38,785 nucleotides of DNA, taken from contig CAIZPE010000312.1 of the NCBI GenBank assembly GCA_903934795.1, positions 1 to 38,785 of the forward strand, written 5' to 3'. Positions within the stretch are counted from its first letter, which is position 1; each line of letters begins with the position of its first letter. Source of the stretch: an uncultured bacterium (GTDB taxonomy: Bacteria; Pseudomonadota; Gammaproteobacteria; Burkholderiales; Burkholderiaceae_E). Below the pieces are notes generated by a model that was not told where the DNA came from, did not search any database, and saw only the letters and a list, made by a program, of their open reading frames with translations. Of the stretch, positions 26,459 through 38,481 are shown in pieces. The position numbers were made by a program, and so were the translations under genes.

Positions 26459-27493
26459 ATGCCGCTGCGCATCACCGACAACGCGCCGCTCGACGCGCTC
26501 AACACCTTCGGGGTCAGCGCTCGCGCGCGCCGTCTCGTCGAACTCGACGATCCCGCCGATCTGCCGGCCGCACTGGCCGCGCTCGTCGGTGCGCCCGCCC
26601 GGCTGGTGCTCGGCGGCGGCAGCAACCTGTTGCTCGCCGGTGATTTCGACGGGACCGTGCTGCGCATGCGCACGCGCGGCCGGCAACGCCAGCCAGCGGC
26701 CATCGGCGAAGAGGTGAGCCTGCAGGCCGGCGAGTCCTGGGACGAGGCCGTGCGCTGGACCCTCGATCAGGGTCTGGCGGGGCTCGAGAATCTCGCGATG
26801 ATCCCTGGCACCTGCGGGGCCGCCGCCATCCAGAACATCGGCGCCTACGGGGTGGAACTGGCCGAGCGGTTCGCCGGGCTGTCGGCGGTCGATCTCGACA
26901 CCGGCAGGCAGCAGGCCTTCACGCCCGAGGCCTGCCGGTTCGGCTACCGCGACAGCGTCTTCAAGCAGCCCGGCGGCGAGCGCTGGCTGATCCTGCGCCT
27001 GCGTCTGAGGGTGGGGCCGCAGTTCGCGCCGGTGCTGAGCTACGCGCCGCTTGCGGCGGCCTTCGCCGGGCGTAGTGCAACGCCGAGCGCGGCCGAGGTG
27101 GCCACCGAGGTGCGCCGCATCCGGGCTTCGCGACTGCCCGATCCGGCCCGCATCGGCAATGCCGGCAGCTTCTTCAAGAACCCGGTGGTGAACGCCGCGC
27201 TCGCGCAGGCCCTGCATGAGCGACACCCCGGCATGCCGATGCATCCGGGCGGGAGCAGCCTGAGCGACGCCCCCGTGAAACTGTCGGCCGGCTGGCTGAT
27301 CGAGCAGTGCGGCTGGAAGGGGCACCGCGACGGCGATGCCGGCGTGCACGCCGATCATGCACTCGTGCTGGTCAACCACGGCCGCGCCAGCGGTGCCGAA
27401 CTGCTGCGGCTGGCCATGGCGATCCGGGCCAGCGTGCACGAGCGCTTCGGACTCTGGCTGGAGCCCGAGCCGCGGATCGTGGGCGGGTCGTGA
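26459..27493 (+). CDS. murB: UDP-N-acetylenolpyruvoylglucosamine reductase
   Basis: This 344-residue enzyme makes UDP-N-acetylmuramate with NADPH and FAD in peptidoglycan synthesis. It has the FAD-binding RLVLGGGSNLLLAGDFDG and ENLAMIPGTCGAAAIQNIGA, the type I MurB insertion with AYGVEL and YRDSVFK, the catalytic-Ser region GSFFKNP, and a terminal LEPEPRIVG carrying the conserved Glu. The start ATG is 18 bases after scpA and lacks a strong ribosome binding site, but NTFGVSARAR follows at the expected place. It converges with yaaA at its 3' end. Confidence 0.97.
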   Translation: MPLRITDNAPLDALNTFGVSARARRLVELDDPADLPAALAALVGAPARLVLGGGSNLLLAGDFDGTVLRMRTRGRQRQPAAIGEEVSLQAGESWDEAVRWTLDQGLAGLENLAMIPGTCGAAAIQNIGAYGVELAERFAGLSAVDLDTGRQQAFTPEACRFGYRDSVFKQPGGERWLILRLRLRVGPQFAPVLSYAPLAAAFAGRSATPSAAEVATEVRRIRASRLPDPARIGNAGSFFKNPVVNAALAQALHERHPGMPMHPGGSSLSDAPVKLSAGWLIEQCGWKGHRDGDAGVHADHALVLVNHGRASGAELLRLAMAIRASVHERFGLWLEPEPRIVGGS

Positions 27494-27525
27494 GGCGGGG
27501 CGCCCGGACGGCCGGGCAGCCGCCC

Positions 27526-28299
27526 TCAGGGTTGCTCGCGGCGGAACACCCAGTGGCGTTCGTCGGAGGCGTCCGCGTCGTGGCGATAGCCCTCAAGCGC
27601 AAAGGCCTTCAGATCCTCCGGGTCGGTGAGGCGCTGCTCGGCGGCAAAACGGGTCATCAGACCACGGGCGCGCTTGGCCGAGAAGCTCACCACCTTCCAG
27701 CCGCCGGCGCGCCGCTCCTGGAACACCGGCTGCACCACCCGGTGGCCGAGGCTGTCGGCGCGGGCCGCGCGGAAGTACTCGTCGGAGGCCAGGTTCACCA
27801 GCACCGGCCGGCGCTGCGCGTCGAGCGCCTCGCGCAGCGCCTGCGCGATCCGGTCGCCCCAGAAGGCGTACAGATCGCGCCCGCGGGCATTGGCCAGCCG
27901 CGTGCCCATCTCGAGCCGGTAGGGCTGGATCAGATCCAGCGGCCGCAGCAGGCCATAAAGGCCCGAGAGGATGCGCACATGCGACTGCGCCCAGGTGAGG
28001 CCGGCGCTGCCCAGCGAGGCCGCCTGCAGGCCTTCGTAGACATCGCCCGCGAACGCCAGCGCCGCCGGTCGCGCATTGGCCGGCGTGAAGGGCGGCTGCC
28101 ATTGCCTGAAGCGTGCGGCGTTCAGCTCGGCCAGCGGCTCGGAGATGTCCATCAAGGTGCCGATCTCGGCAGCCGGCAGCCCGCGCAGCTGCTCGATCAG
28201 CATCGCCGACGCATCGAGCATGGCCGGCAGCGAGTGCCGCCGCGTGGGCAGACGCGACTCGAAATCGAGGGTCTTGGCGGGTGACAGGACGATCAGCAT
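27526..28299 (-). CDS. yaaA: Peroxide stress protein YaaA (DUF328/UPF0246)
   Basis: This 257-residue protein matches the YaaA family throughout: MLIVLSPAKTLDFES at the start, LSGLYGLLRPLDLIQPYRLEMGT in the middle, and FSAKRARGLMTRF near the end. E. coli YaaA lowers free iron and protects DNA during hydrogen peroxide stress, and its fold has a DNA-binding-like groove. The ATG has CCGGAGAAG upstream. A perfect TATAAT lies about 24 bases before the start on the same strand. Confidence 0.95.
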   Translation of the reverse strand: MLIVLSPAKTLDFESRLPTRRHSLPAMLDASAMLIEQLRGLPAAEIGTLMDISEPLAELNAARFRQWQPPFTPANARPAALAFAGDVYEGLQAASLGSAGLTWAQSHVRILSGLYGLLRPLDLIQPYRLEMGTRLANARGRDLYAFWGDRIAQALREALDAQRRPVLVNLASDEYFRAARADSLGHRVVQPVFQERRAGGWKVVSFSAKRARGLMTRFAAEQRLTDPEDLKAFALEGYRHDADASDERHWVFRREQP

Positions 28300-28322
28300 C
28301 GGCTTCTCCGGACGAAGCGCCG

Positions 28323-28328
28323 ATTATA
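28323..28328 (-). promoter_or_regulatory. Candidate -10 box of yaaA
   Basis: TATAAT on the minus strand, 24 bases upstream of the yaaA ATG in the 40-base gap to the divergent PIN gene. No -35 match is seen at 16-18 bases, so an activator or an extended contact may be needed. Confidence 0.45.
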
Positions 28329-28339
28329 GGGACCGCCCC

Positions 28340-28792
28340 ATGAGCGAACCGGTGGTGATCGACACCAACATCTGGCTGGACTGGCTGGTGTTCGACGACC
28401 CCGGTGTGACCCGGCTGCGCGCCGCCGTGGCGGCGGGCAGCCTGCGGGTGATGGCCACGCCGGTGATGCGCGCCGAGCTGCTCGCGGTGCTGGAGCGCCC
28501 GATGATCCATGCACGACATGGCGATGCCCTCGCCTGCCTCGCGGGCTTCGATGCCGTGGCCGCGATCCATCCGCCCGCGCCGGCCTGCGGCCTGCGCTGC
28601 ACCGATCCGGATGATCAGATGTTCATCGACCTGGCCTGCCACCTGCGCGCAGGCTGGCTGATCAGCAAGGACCGCGCGCTGCTGCGGCTGGGCAGGCAGG
28701 CCCGGGCCCGGCACGGCCTGCGGGTGCTGACGCCGCTTCAGTTCGACGCTGCCTATAATCAGCCGCCCTGCGCCCTGCCCGAGCCGCCATGA
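28340..28792 (+). CDS. PIN-domain protein, putative ribonuclease
   Basis: This 150-residue protein has a PIN fold with the acidic metal ligands in order: D8 in VVIDTNIWLDWL, the Glu in MRAELLAVL, the Asp pair in DPDDQMFIDLA, and the Asp in ISKDRALL. It belongs to the group annotated as putative toxin PIN proteins (COG1569-like). No antitoxin-sized gene precedes it; only 40 bases separate it from yaaA. Its stop overlaps the following aminotransferase start (ATGA), so it looks like an orphan nuclease in a housekeeping operon rather than a toxin module. The start is set by homology; the long frame upstream overlaps yaaA on the opposite strand. Confidence 0.85.
   Translation: MSEPVVIDTNIWLDWLVFDDPGVTRLRAAVAAGSLRVMATPVMRAELLAVLERPMIHARHGDALACLAGFDAVAAIHPPAPACGLRCTDPDDQMFIDLACHLRAGWLISKDRALLRLGRQARARHGLRVLTPLQFDAAYNQPPCALPEPP
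28754..28759 (+). promoter_or_regulatory. Candidate -10 box before the aminotransferase
   Basis: A perfect TATAAT inside the 3' end of the PIN gene, 30 bases before the aminotransferase ATG. No -35 of quality is present at 16-18 bases. It may provide a separate promoter for the aminotransferase and lipoprotein genes. Confidence 0.4.
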
Positions 28793-29946
28793 ACGCACCC
28801 GCCGCCCCCGTCATCCAGAGCAAGCTCCCCGAGGTGGGCACGACCATCTTCACGGTCATGTCGGCGCTCGCCGCCGAGCACGGCGCGGTCAATCTCGGTC
28901 AGGGCTTTCCGGACTTCCACTGCGACCCGGCACTGCTCGACGCGGTCAGCCAGGCCATGCGCGAGGGCCGCAACCAGTACCCCCCGATGAGCGGGGTGCC
29001 CGAGCTGCGGCAGGCCATCGCCGCCAAGCTGGCCACGCTCTACGGCGCGCGCTACCACCCCGACACCGAGATCACGGTCACCGCCGGGGCCACCCAGGCA
29101 ATCTTCACCGCGATCATGGCGGTGGTGCGGGCCGGTGACGAGGTGATCGTCATCGAGCCGATGTACGACAGCTATCTGCCGAACATCGCCCTGGCCGGTG
29201 CCACCGCGGTGTGCGTGCCCATGCGCGATGACTTCACCATCGACTGGCCGGCGGTGCAGGTCGCGGTAACGCCCCGCACCCGCGCCATCCTGGTCAACTC
29301 GCCGCACAACCCCAGCGGGCGGATCTTCACGCCTGAAGACCTCGCCACCCTGGAGCGCATCGCCATCGAGCACGACCTGTTCGTGATCGCCGACGAGGTC
29401 TACGAGCACATGGTGTTCGACGGTCGCGCACACTGTTCGGCCGGCAGCCGGCCGGCGCTGGCGGCGCGCAGCTTCGTGATCTCGTCCTTCGGCAAGACCT
29501 ACCATGTCACCGGCTGGAAGGTGGCCTACTGCGCGGCGCCGGCCGCGCTCACCGCCGAGTTCCGCAAGAGCCACCAGTTCATCGTGTTCACCGTGAACAC
29601 CCCGGCCCAGGCAGGCCTGGCCCGCTACATGGCCAACCCCGCGCCCTACCTCGATCTGCCGGCCTTCTACCAGCGCAAGCGCGACCTGTTCCGCGACGGT
29701 CTTGCCGGTACCCGCTTCCATCTGCTGCCCTGCGAGGGCACCTACTTCCAGGTGGCCAGCTACGAGGCGATTTCCGACCTGCCCGAGGATGCCTTCGCGC
29801 AGTGGCTCACCCGCGAGATCGGCGTGACCGCCATCCCGATGTCGGCCTTCTATCGTTCGCCGGTCGACCGCCGCCAGGTGCGATTCTGCTTCGCCAAGCG
29901 CGACGATACTCTGCACGAGGCGCTGACCCGATTGGGGCGGCTTTGA
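28789..29946 (+). CDS. PLP-dependent aminotransferase, methionine aminotransferase (YbdL)-like
   Basis: This 385-residue class I/II aminotransferase has NLGQGFPDF near the N-terminus, TVTAGATQAIF, NSPHNPSG, the Asp-x-x-Tyr pair in ADEVYEHM, and the PLP lysine K236 in SFGKTYHVTGWK. The C-terminal Arg is in RFCFAK. The pattern NLGQGFPDFHCD is close to E. coli YbdL, which transaminates methionine, and to kynurenine aminotransferases. The family is sure and the exact substrate likely but not proven. It overlaps the PIN gene stop by four bases and the next gene by four. Confidence 0.9.
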   Translation: MNAPAAPVIQSKLPEVGTTIFTVMSALAAEHGAVNLGQGFPDFHCDPALLDAVSQAMREGRNQYPPMSGVPELRQAIAAKLATLYGARYHPDTEITVTAGATQAIFTAIMAVVRAGDEVIVIEPMYDSYLPNIALAGATAVCVPMRDDFTIDWPAVQVAVTPRTRAILVNSPHNPSGRIFTPEDLATLERIAIEHDLFVIADEVYEHMVFDGRAHCSAGSRPALAARSFVISSFGKTYHVTGWKVAYCAAPAALTAEFRKSHQFIVFTVNTPAQAGLARYMANPAPYLDLPAFYQRKRDLFRDGLAGTRFHLLPCEGTYFQVASYEAISDLPEDAFAQWLTREIGVTAIPMSAFYRSPVDRRQVRFCFAKRDDTLHEALTRLGRL

Positions 29947-30461
29947 AGGCCAAGCCCCTGCAGGGCCGGCGTTCGCTGCTGCTTGGCGTGCTCGCCGGCT
30001 TCGGCAACCTGGCCGCCTGCGGTGTGGTGCCGCTGCCCACGCTCACGCCGCCCACGCTGTCGGTGAGCGGCCTGGAGCCGGTGGACGCAAGCCGGGAGCA
30101 GCTGCGATTCAATGTGCGGGTAACGGCCACCAACCCGAACAGCAGCGCGCTCCCGATCCGCGCGCTGGGCTTCGCCGTGGAGGTGGGCGGGGTCGAGATC
30201 GCCCAGGCGGTGGCCGCCGAGGCGCCCTTCGAGCTGCCCGCCCGGGGCAGTCGGGAGATCACGCTTGCCTTCACCAGCCCGACCGGCCGACTGCTGGAGG
30301 CCGCGCGTCGCCTGCCGCTGAGCAAGATCGACTATCGGCTGCATGGCACGGCCACCTGGGGGCCGCTCGCCATCCGAATTCCCTTCGAGCGCAAGGGCGA
30401 GCTCGACCCGCTGCGCCTGCTGATGCGCCGGCCGGCCGGCACGCCCGCACCGGGTGGCTGA
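29943..30461 (+). CDS. LEA14-like lipoprotein (WHy domain)
   Basis: This 172-residue protein starts at TTG, overlapping the aminotransferase stop (TTGA); no ATG or GTG in frame would spare the signal peptide. The N-terminus has a basic end (KAKPLQGRR), a hydrophobic stretch (SLLLGVLAGFGNL) and the lipobox LAAC, so it should be a lipid-anchored envelope protein. The mature part is a LEA_2/WHy domain (VSGLEPVDASREQLRFNVRV, TNPNSSALPI). Its plant and bacterial relatives are linked to desiccation stress. No function is established in this setting. Confidence 0.85.
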   Translation: MKAKPLQGRRSLLLGVLAGFGNLAACGVVPLPTLTPPTLSVSGLEPVDASREQLRFNVRVTATNPNSSALPIRALGFAVEVGGVEIAQAVAAEAPFELPARGSREITLAFTSPTGRLLEAARRLPLSKIDYRLHGTATWGPLAIRIPFERKGELDPLRLLMRRPAGTPAPGG

Positions 30462-30474
30462 GCCAGCCACCCGG
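30450..30474. terminator. 10-bp perfect hairpin between convergent genes
   Basis: CCGGGTGGCT and AGCCACCCGG pair across a 5-base loop that includes the lipoprotein stop codon. The facing fadB-like gene ends 12 bases beyond. There is no T-run on either strand, but the strength and place suggest a shared transcript end. Confidence 0.45.
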
Positions 30475-30485
30475 CGCCGCGCCGC

Positions 30486-32567
<2,082 letters not shown>

Positions 32568-32610
32568 CGGGGGTCTCCTGTGGGGGGTATGGGTGAAGGG
32601 CCGCACGCGC

Positions 32611-33366
32611 TCAGCCGCGCTTGTCGGCCTTGGCGGTGAAGGCGGCGATGCGCTGCTGCATGTCGGGACCACGGCCTTCGCTGCGATGACTCTCGTGGGC
32701 CAGACCGGCCGCCAACGGCAGCGAGTCGGTCTCGCGCATCAGACGCTTGTTGGCCCGGTGACTGAACCAGGAGTTGGCCAGGATCTCGGTGGCCAGCGCC
32801 TGCAGGTGCGCATCGAAGCGCTCGTCGGGCACGCACTCGTCGGCAAGCCCCATGGCCAGGGCCTGCTCGCCGGTGAAGGTGCGCGCGGTGAAGCTCATCA
32901 GGCTGGCCTGCGATCGTCCGACCCGGCGCGGCAGACGCTGGCTCATGCCCCAGCGAGGGGTCAGCGCCCATTTGCCGTGGGTATCGGCAAAGCGCGCCGA
33001 ATGCGCAGCCACGATCAGATCGCCGGCCAAGGCGAGTTCGAGCGCGCCGGTGTAGCAGTGGCCATGCACCGCGCTGATCACCGGCTGCGGGAGGTTGGCC
33101 AGCATCTCGATGGTCTCGGACTGGTAGCCGGGCGTGGGTGCCTCGACGCCGCCGGCGATCGCGGTGAGGTCGTTGCCAGCCGAGAAGCAGCGCCCGGCGC
33201 CGCGCACCATGACCAGACCCACGCTGTCGGTCTGCCTTGCGATGGCCTCGACATGGGCGCGCAGTTCGATGAACAGGGGCACCGTGAGCGCGTTGAGCTT
33301 GTCGGGGCGATTCAGCGTGAGCGTGACCAGCCCGTCGCGATCGCTGCGCAGCACCAGTTCGGCCAT
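32611..33366 (-). CDS. Crotonase-fold enoyl-CoA hydratase/isomerase-family protein
   Basis: This 251-residue crotonase-superfamily protein has the oxyanion-hole segment CFSAGNDL and the second motif GHCYTGALELALAGD, which keeps the first catalytic Glu. Where hydratases have a second Glu (FGQPE in rat crotonase), this protein reads FADTHGKWALTP, with His at that position. Simple hydration may therefore be impaired, and isomerase, hydrolase or another reaction is possible; several annotated enoyl-CoA hydratases share this FADTH form. It lies directly upstream of the fusion enzyme and probably feeds the same pathway. The start has TGGAGA upstream; the frame extends 45 codons without homology. 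Confidence 0.88.
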   Translation of the reverse strand: MAELVLRSDRDGLVTLTLNRPDKLNALTVPLFIELRAHVEAIARQTDSVGLVMVRGAGRCFSAGNDLTAIAGGVEAPTPGYQSETIEMLANLPQPVISAVHGHCYTGALELALAGDLIVAAHSARFADTHGKWALTPRWGMSQRLPRRVGRSQASLMSFTARTFTGEQALAMGLADECVPDERFDAHLQALATEILANSWFSHRANKRLMRETDSLPLAAGLAHESHRSEGRGPDMQQRIAAFTAKADKRG

Positions 33367-33535
33367 GGCATGTCTCCAGGGAGATGAGCATCCGGGCGCA
33401 GCCCTCAACAGACCGCGCGCGCCGGGGTGTGCGGCAGTATCGCGGCATTGCGCAGGCGGTGTCGAGGCGCCGGCCCGCCGCGGTCCGGCCCGGCATACCA
33501 TAGCGACTCAATCCGGCAGCCCTGCGCGCACCGCC
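33367..33535. promoter_or_regulatory. Divergent gap between the crotonase gene and lysR
   Basis: These 169 bases must contain both promoters and any LysR site. The AT-richer spots are CATACCATAG near 33494-33503 and GCAGTATCGCGGCATTGC near 33435-33452. Neither gives a convincing -35/-10 pair. No gene is present. Confidence 0.35.
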
Positions 33536-34447
33536 ATGGACAGATTCAAGCAGATCGAAACCTTCGCCGCCGTGGCCCAGCGCGGCAGCCTGTCGGCGGC
33601 TGCGGCGCTCGAGGGGGTGGCACCGGCGATCATCGGCCGGCGCATCGACGCGCTCGAGGCCCGCCTTGGCGTCAAGCTGCTGGTGCGCACCACCCGCAAG
33701 GTCAGTCTCACCCAGGAGGGCACGGCCTTCCTCGAGGACTGCCAGCGCATCCTCGAGGACTTCCACAATGCCGAGAGCGCAGTCTCGCTCGGCGGGCGTC
33801 AGGCGAGCGGCCATGTGCGGGTGAGTGCGCCTGCGGGATTCGGCCGCCGCCATGTCGCGCCGCTGCTGCCGGCATTCCTTGCGGCCAACCCGCAGGTGAC
33901 CCTCTCGCTGGAGCTTTCCGACCGGCTCGCCGACATCGTCACCGAAGGCATCGACCTCGCCATCCGGATCGGTCACCTCGAGGACTCGAGCCTGGTGGCG
34001 GTGCGCCTTGCCGCCAACCGCCGGGTGGTGGTGGCCAGCCCCGACTACCTCGCGCGACACGGTCGCCCGCGCACGCCGGCCGATCTGGCCACTCACCAGT
34101 GCCTGACCTTCGGACGCTATGGCAATCAGGCCCGCGGCTGGCTGTTCACCGTGAACGGCAAGGTCGAGGCGGTACGGGTCAGCGGGGCCATGGAGTGCAA
34201 CGACGGCGCGGTGCTGCATGAATGGGCCCTGGCCGGCCAGGGCCTGGCCTGGCGCTCGATGTGGGAGGTGGCCGACGAGCTGCGGGCCGGACGGCTGGAA
34301 AGCGTGCTCGACACATTCGAGGCTCCCGACAACGCGATTCACGCCGTGTTCGCGCAGCGCCGACACCTCGCGCTGCGCATGCGCCTTCTGATCGACTACC
34401 TGAAGCAGGCGTACGCCAGCCCGGGCTACTGGTCCGGTACCGCCTGA
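33536..34447 (+). CDS. LysR-family transcriptional regulator
   Basis: This 303-residue protein has an N-terminal winged helix-turn-helix (residues 3-60: FAAVAQRGSLSAAAALEGV, then IGRRIDALEARLGVKLLVRTTR) and a LysR substrate-binding domain (about 90-300). It is divergent from the crotonase/fadB operon across 169 bases, the standard layout for a LysR regulator and its target. I infer control of that operon by a CoA-pathway intermediate. I saw no clear T-N11-A site or strong promoter in the gap. Confidence 0.93.
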   Translation: MDRFKQIETFAAVAQRGSLSAAAALEGVAPAIIGRRIDALEARLGVKLLVRTTRKVSLTQEGTAFLEDCQRILEDFHNAESAVSLGGRQASGHVRVSAPAGFGRRHVAPLLPAFLAANPQVTLSLELSDRLADIVTEGIDLAIRIGHLEDSSLVAVRLAANRRVVVASPDYLARHGRPRTPADLATHQCLTFGRYGNQARGWLFTVNGKVEAVRVSGAMECNDGAVLHEWALAGQGLAWRSMWEVADELRAGRLESVLDTFEAPDNAIHAVFAQRRHLALRMRLLIDYLKQAYASPGYWSGTA

Positions 34448-34469
34448 GCGCAGGCCCCGGAAACGACAA

Positions 34470-34489
34470 GGGCGGCCCGAAGACCGCCC
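34470..34489 (-). terminator. UUCG-tetraloop terminator of the histone-like gene
   Basis: On the minus strand the stem GGGCGGTC/GGCCGCCC (one G-U pair) closes a C-UUCG-G tetraloop and is followed by the T-enriched TTGTCGTTTCC. It lies 45 bases after the histone-like gene and also faces the end of lysR. Confidence 0.6.
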
Positions 34490-34534
34490 CGTGCATCACC
34501 GCCGGCAAGCGACGGTGCGCTCAGCACCGCAGGA

Positions 34535-34990
34535 TCACTTCAGGTGCTTGCCGACCAGGCCGGTCATTTCGAACATGCTGACCTGGGCCTTGCCGAAGAC
34601 TTCCTTGAGCTTGGCGTCGGCATTGATCATGCGCTTGTTGACGGCATCCTGGAGGCCGCCCTTCTTGATGTAGTCCCACATCTTCTTGACCACCTCGGTG
34701 CGCGGCAGCGGTTTGTCGCCGACGATGGAGGCGAGCGCCGCGCTGGGCGTGAGGGGCTTCATGAATGCCGCATTGGGCTTGCGGGCGGGCTTCTTGGCGG
34801 CCGCCTTCTTGGCGGGTGCCGCAGCCTTCTTGGCGGGCGCCGCCGGCTTCTTGGCAGGCGCCGCAGCTTTCTTGGCAGGTGCCGCAGCCTTCTTGGCCGG
34901 CGCCGCCGGCTTCTTGGCAGCGGGTTTCTTCGCCGGTGCCTTGGCAGGCTTCTTGGCAGCTTGCTTGGCGCCACCCTTGGCTGTTGCCAT
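34535..34990 (-). CDS. Histone H1-like Lys/Ala/Pro-rich protein with SWIB/MDM2 domain
   Basis: This 151-residue protein has an N-terminal basic tail (residues 1-73) made of AKKP/APAKKAA units, like histone H1 and bacterial nucleoid-associated tails. A SWIB/MDM2 domain follows (about 78-150: PLTPSAALASIVG, LPRTEVVKKMWDYIKKGGLQD, then FGKAQVSMFEMTGLVGKHL). SWIB domains are known from eukaryotic chromatin remodelling subunits, chlamydiae and many betaproteobacteria. I infer DNA binding and a role in nucleoid compaction. CGGAGG precedes the ATG at 34990; the frame's further 19 codons are not homologous. The gene stands alone between convergent and same-strand neighbours and has its own terminator. 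Confidence 0.9.
   Translation of the reverse strand: MATAKGGAKQAAKKPAKAPAKKPAAKKPAAPAKKAAAPAKKAAAPAKKPAAPAKKAAAPAKKAAAKKPARKPNAAFMKPLTPSAALASIVGDKPLPRTEVVKKMWDYIKKGGLQDAVNKRMINADAKLKEVFGKAQVSMFEMTGLVGKHLK
34799..34903 (-). repeat. Five 21-bp tandem repeats coding APAKKAA units
   Basis: Residues 30-64 of the histone-like protein are five consecutive 7-residue units (four APAKKAA and one APAKKPA). The DNA units differ at third positions. Copy number is likely to vary between strains. Confidence 0.85.
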
Positions 34991-35036
34991 GTGTATGCCT
35001 CCGTCAGTGGGTTGGAATGTTCGCGATGTCAGCACA

Positions 35037-35054
35037 CCGGCCCGCACGGGCCGG
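35037..35054. other. 7-bp perfect hairpin upstream of the histone-like gene
   Basis: CCGGCCC and GGGCCGG enclose GCAC. It lies in the 164-base gap between typA and the histone-like gene, about 50 bases before the latter's start. It may be part of the typA transcript end or of the histone-like leader. Confidence 0.3.
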
Positions 35055-35103
35055 GTATTTCACGCAGACGCAAGAATGACGGTTCTTTGGGCGCTCGCCA
35101 ATA

Positions 35104-35138
35104 GGCCGCGTGCAAAATTTTCCGGCGCACGCGCGGCC
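35104..35138 (-). terminator. Candidate transcript end after typA
   Basis: GGCCGCGTGC (35104-35113) pairs with GCACGCGCGGCC (35127-35138), a 10-bp stem with a two-base bulge. Its 13-base loop contains AAAATTTT. It begins 17 bases beyond the typA stop but lacks a following T-run. Confidence 0.4.
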
Positions 35139-35154
35139 GTGTTGTTCCAGGGAC

Positions 35155-37028
<1,874 letters not shown>

Positions 37029-37032
<4 letters not shown>

Positions 37033-38009
37033 GAGGGACTCGTTGGGTTGATGCAAAAGGGAAGGAGACGGCGCGGCGCGAGCAGCCCGTCGTCGTACTG
37101 GCCGGTGCCGATCAGGCGCGCACCGTGGTAGACGCGCACCCGCTGACCGCTGTCCGGCGCGCAGGCCCGATCGGGTTCCGCGCGGGTGTTGGCGGCCAGC
37201 CGCAGGCGCTGGCCGTGCAGGAAGCGGCGTGCATGCGGCTCGTCGAGCACCAGCGGCGGCAGTCCCGCCACCAGCGTGTCGGCCGGCCGCAGCAGCGCCA
37301 GCCGCTCGGGCAGGTCGAGGGATTCGAGCAGGGCCAGCGTCACCGCGCCCTGCAGGCCGAGCCCACCGACGCGTTCGCGCCGCAGCGCCACGAGATGCGC
37401 GCCGCACCCCAGGCGCTCGCCGATGTCCTGGGCCAGCGTGCGGATGTAGGTGCCCTTGCCGCAGCGCACCGAGATCTCGGCCCGCAGCGAACCGGGCTCA
37501 CCCTCGGCCACGCCGGGCACCGGCTCGAGGCCGAGCAGCTCGATGGCATCGATGTGCACCGTGCGCGGCGCGCGCTCGAGCTCGATGCCTTCGCGGGCAT
37601 ACTCGTAGAGCGGTCGGCCGTCGCGCTTGAGCGCCGAGAACATCGGCGGCACCTGCTCGATGCGCCCGACATGGGCGGCACAGGCCTCGCGCAGCGCCGC
37701 CTCGCTGACGGCCACCGGCCGCCGGCGAAGCTCGCGCCCTTGCGCATCGGCGGTGTCGGTGACGATGCCCATCAGCATCGTGGCGCGATAGCCCTTGTCG
37801 GCTTGCAGGCTCTCATGCGAGAACCGGGTGGCCAGCCCGAAGGCCAGGGGCAGCAGGCCGGTGGCCATCGGGTCGAGCGTGCCGCCATGGCCAGCCTTGC
37901 GCGCGCCGAGCAGCCGCTTGACGCGGTTGAGCGCGTCGGTCGAGCCCCAGCCCGCCGGCTTGTCCAGCAGCATCACGCCGTCGATGTCCTGTGTTTCCTG
38001 GCGATTCAT
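37029..38009 (-). CDS. truB: tRNA pseudouridine(55) synthase
   Basis: This 326-residue enzyme converts U55 in the T-loop of tRNAs. It has [22 protein letters not shown], the catalytic Asp in [16 protein letters not shown], the Tyr region [11 protein letters not shown], and [18 protein letters not shown]-terminal PUA-like region follows (FLHGQRLRL). The start at 38009 fits the family; no strong ribosome binding site is present, and 94 bases separate it from rbfA. The 3' end overlaps typA. Confidence 0.96.
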
Positions 38010-38064
38010 GATCGGGCGGCGTGGCCGCGGGTAGGACGCGGCGCAGGCCGCGGTGAAGCATGAG

Positions 38065-38083
38065 CGGCCGGGATGACCGGCCG
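38065..38083. other. Hairpin between rbfA and truB
   Basis: CGGCCGG and CCGGCCG pair across a 5-base loop in the 94-base gap inside the operon. It has no T-run, so it is more likely an RNA-processing or pausing site than a terminator. Confidence 0.3.
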
Positions 38084-38103
38084 AAGACGACCCGCCGAGC
38101 GGG

Positions 38104-38481
38104 TCAGTCGCGGGCCTGTACCGAGTTGGCCGCGTCGATGAGCGCCGACATGCTCGCGCCACGCCCCACCGAAGGGTCGTGGACGAAACGCAGTTCCGGC
38201 GTGGTGTGGATGCGCACCCGCCTGCCGAGCTGCGAGCGCAGAAAGCCCGCCGCGCGGCGCAGCCCCTGGAGCGTGAGCTCGAGCGTGGCCGGGTCGTCGG
38301 GGAGCACGCTGAACCACACCGTGGCATAGGCGTAGTCGGGCGTGAGGTCGACACCGGTGAGGGTGACCAGACCCACCCTGGGATCCTTGAGCTCGCCGCG
38401 GACCATCTCGGCGAGCTCGTGGTGGATCTGCTCGGCCACGCGCGCGCCGCGGCCGCTGCCGCCGGGTTTGTGGCGGGTCAT
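38104..38481 (-). CDS. rbfA: 30S ribosome-binding factor A
   Basis: This 125-residue KH-fold protein binds the 30S subunit and helps mature the 5' end of 16S rRNA. Recognisable parts are [58 protein letters not shown] and the C-terminal MSALIDAA. The ATG overlaps the infB stop (ATGA), so translation is coupled. An in-frame upstream extension lies inside infB and is not real. Confidence 0.95.
   Translation of the reverse strand: MTRHKPGGSGRGARVAEQIHHELAEMVRGELKDPRVGLVTLTGVDLTPDYAYATVWFSVLPDDPATLELTLQGLRRAAGFLRSQLGRRVRIHTTPELRFVHDPSVGRGASMSALIDAANSVQARD

Noticed and set aside
28300-28339. Antitoxin gene for the PIN protein
   Set aside because: Only 40 bases separate the PIN gene from yaaA, too short for any antitoxin, and no candidate lies downstream.
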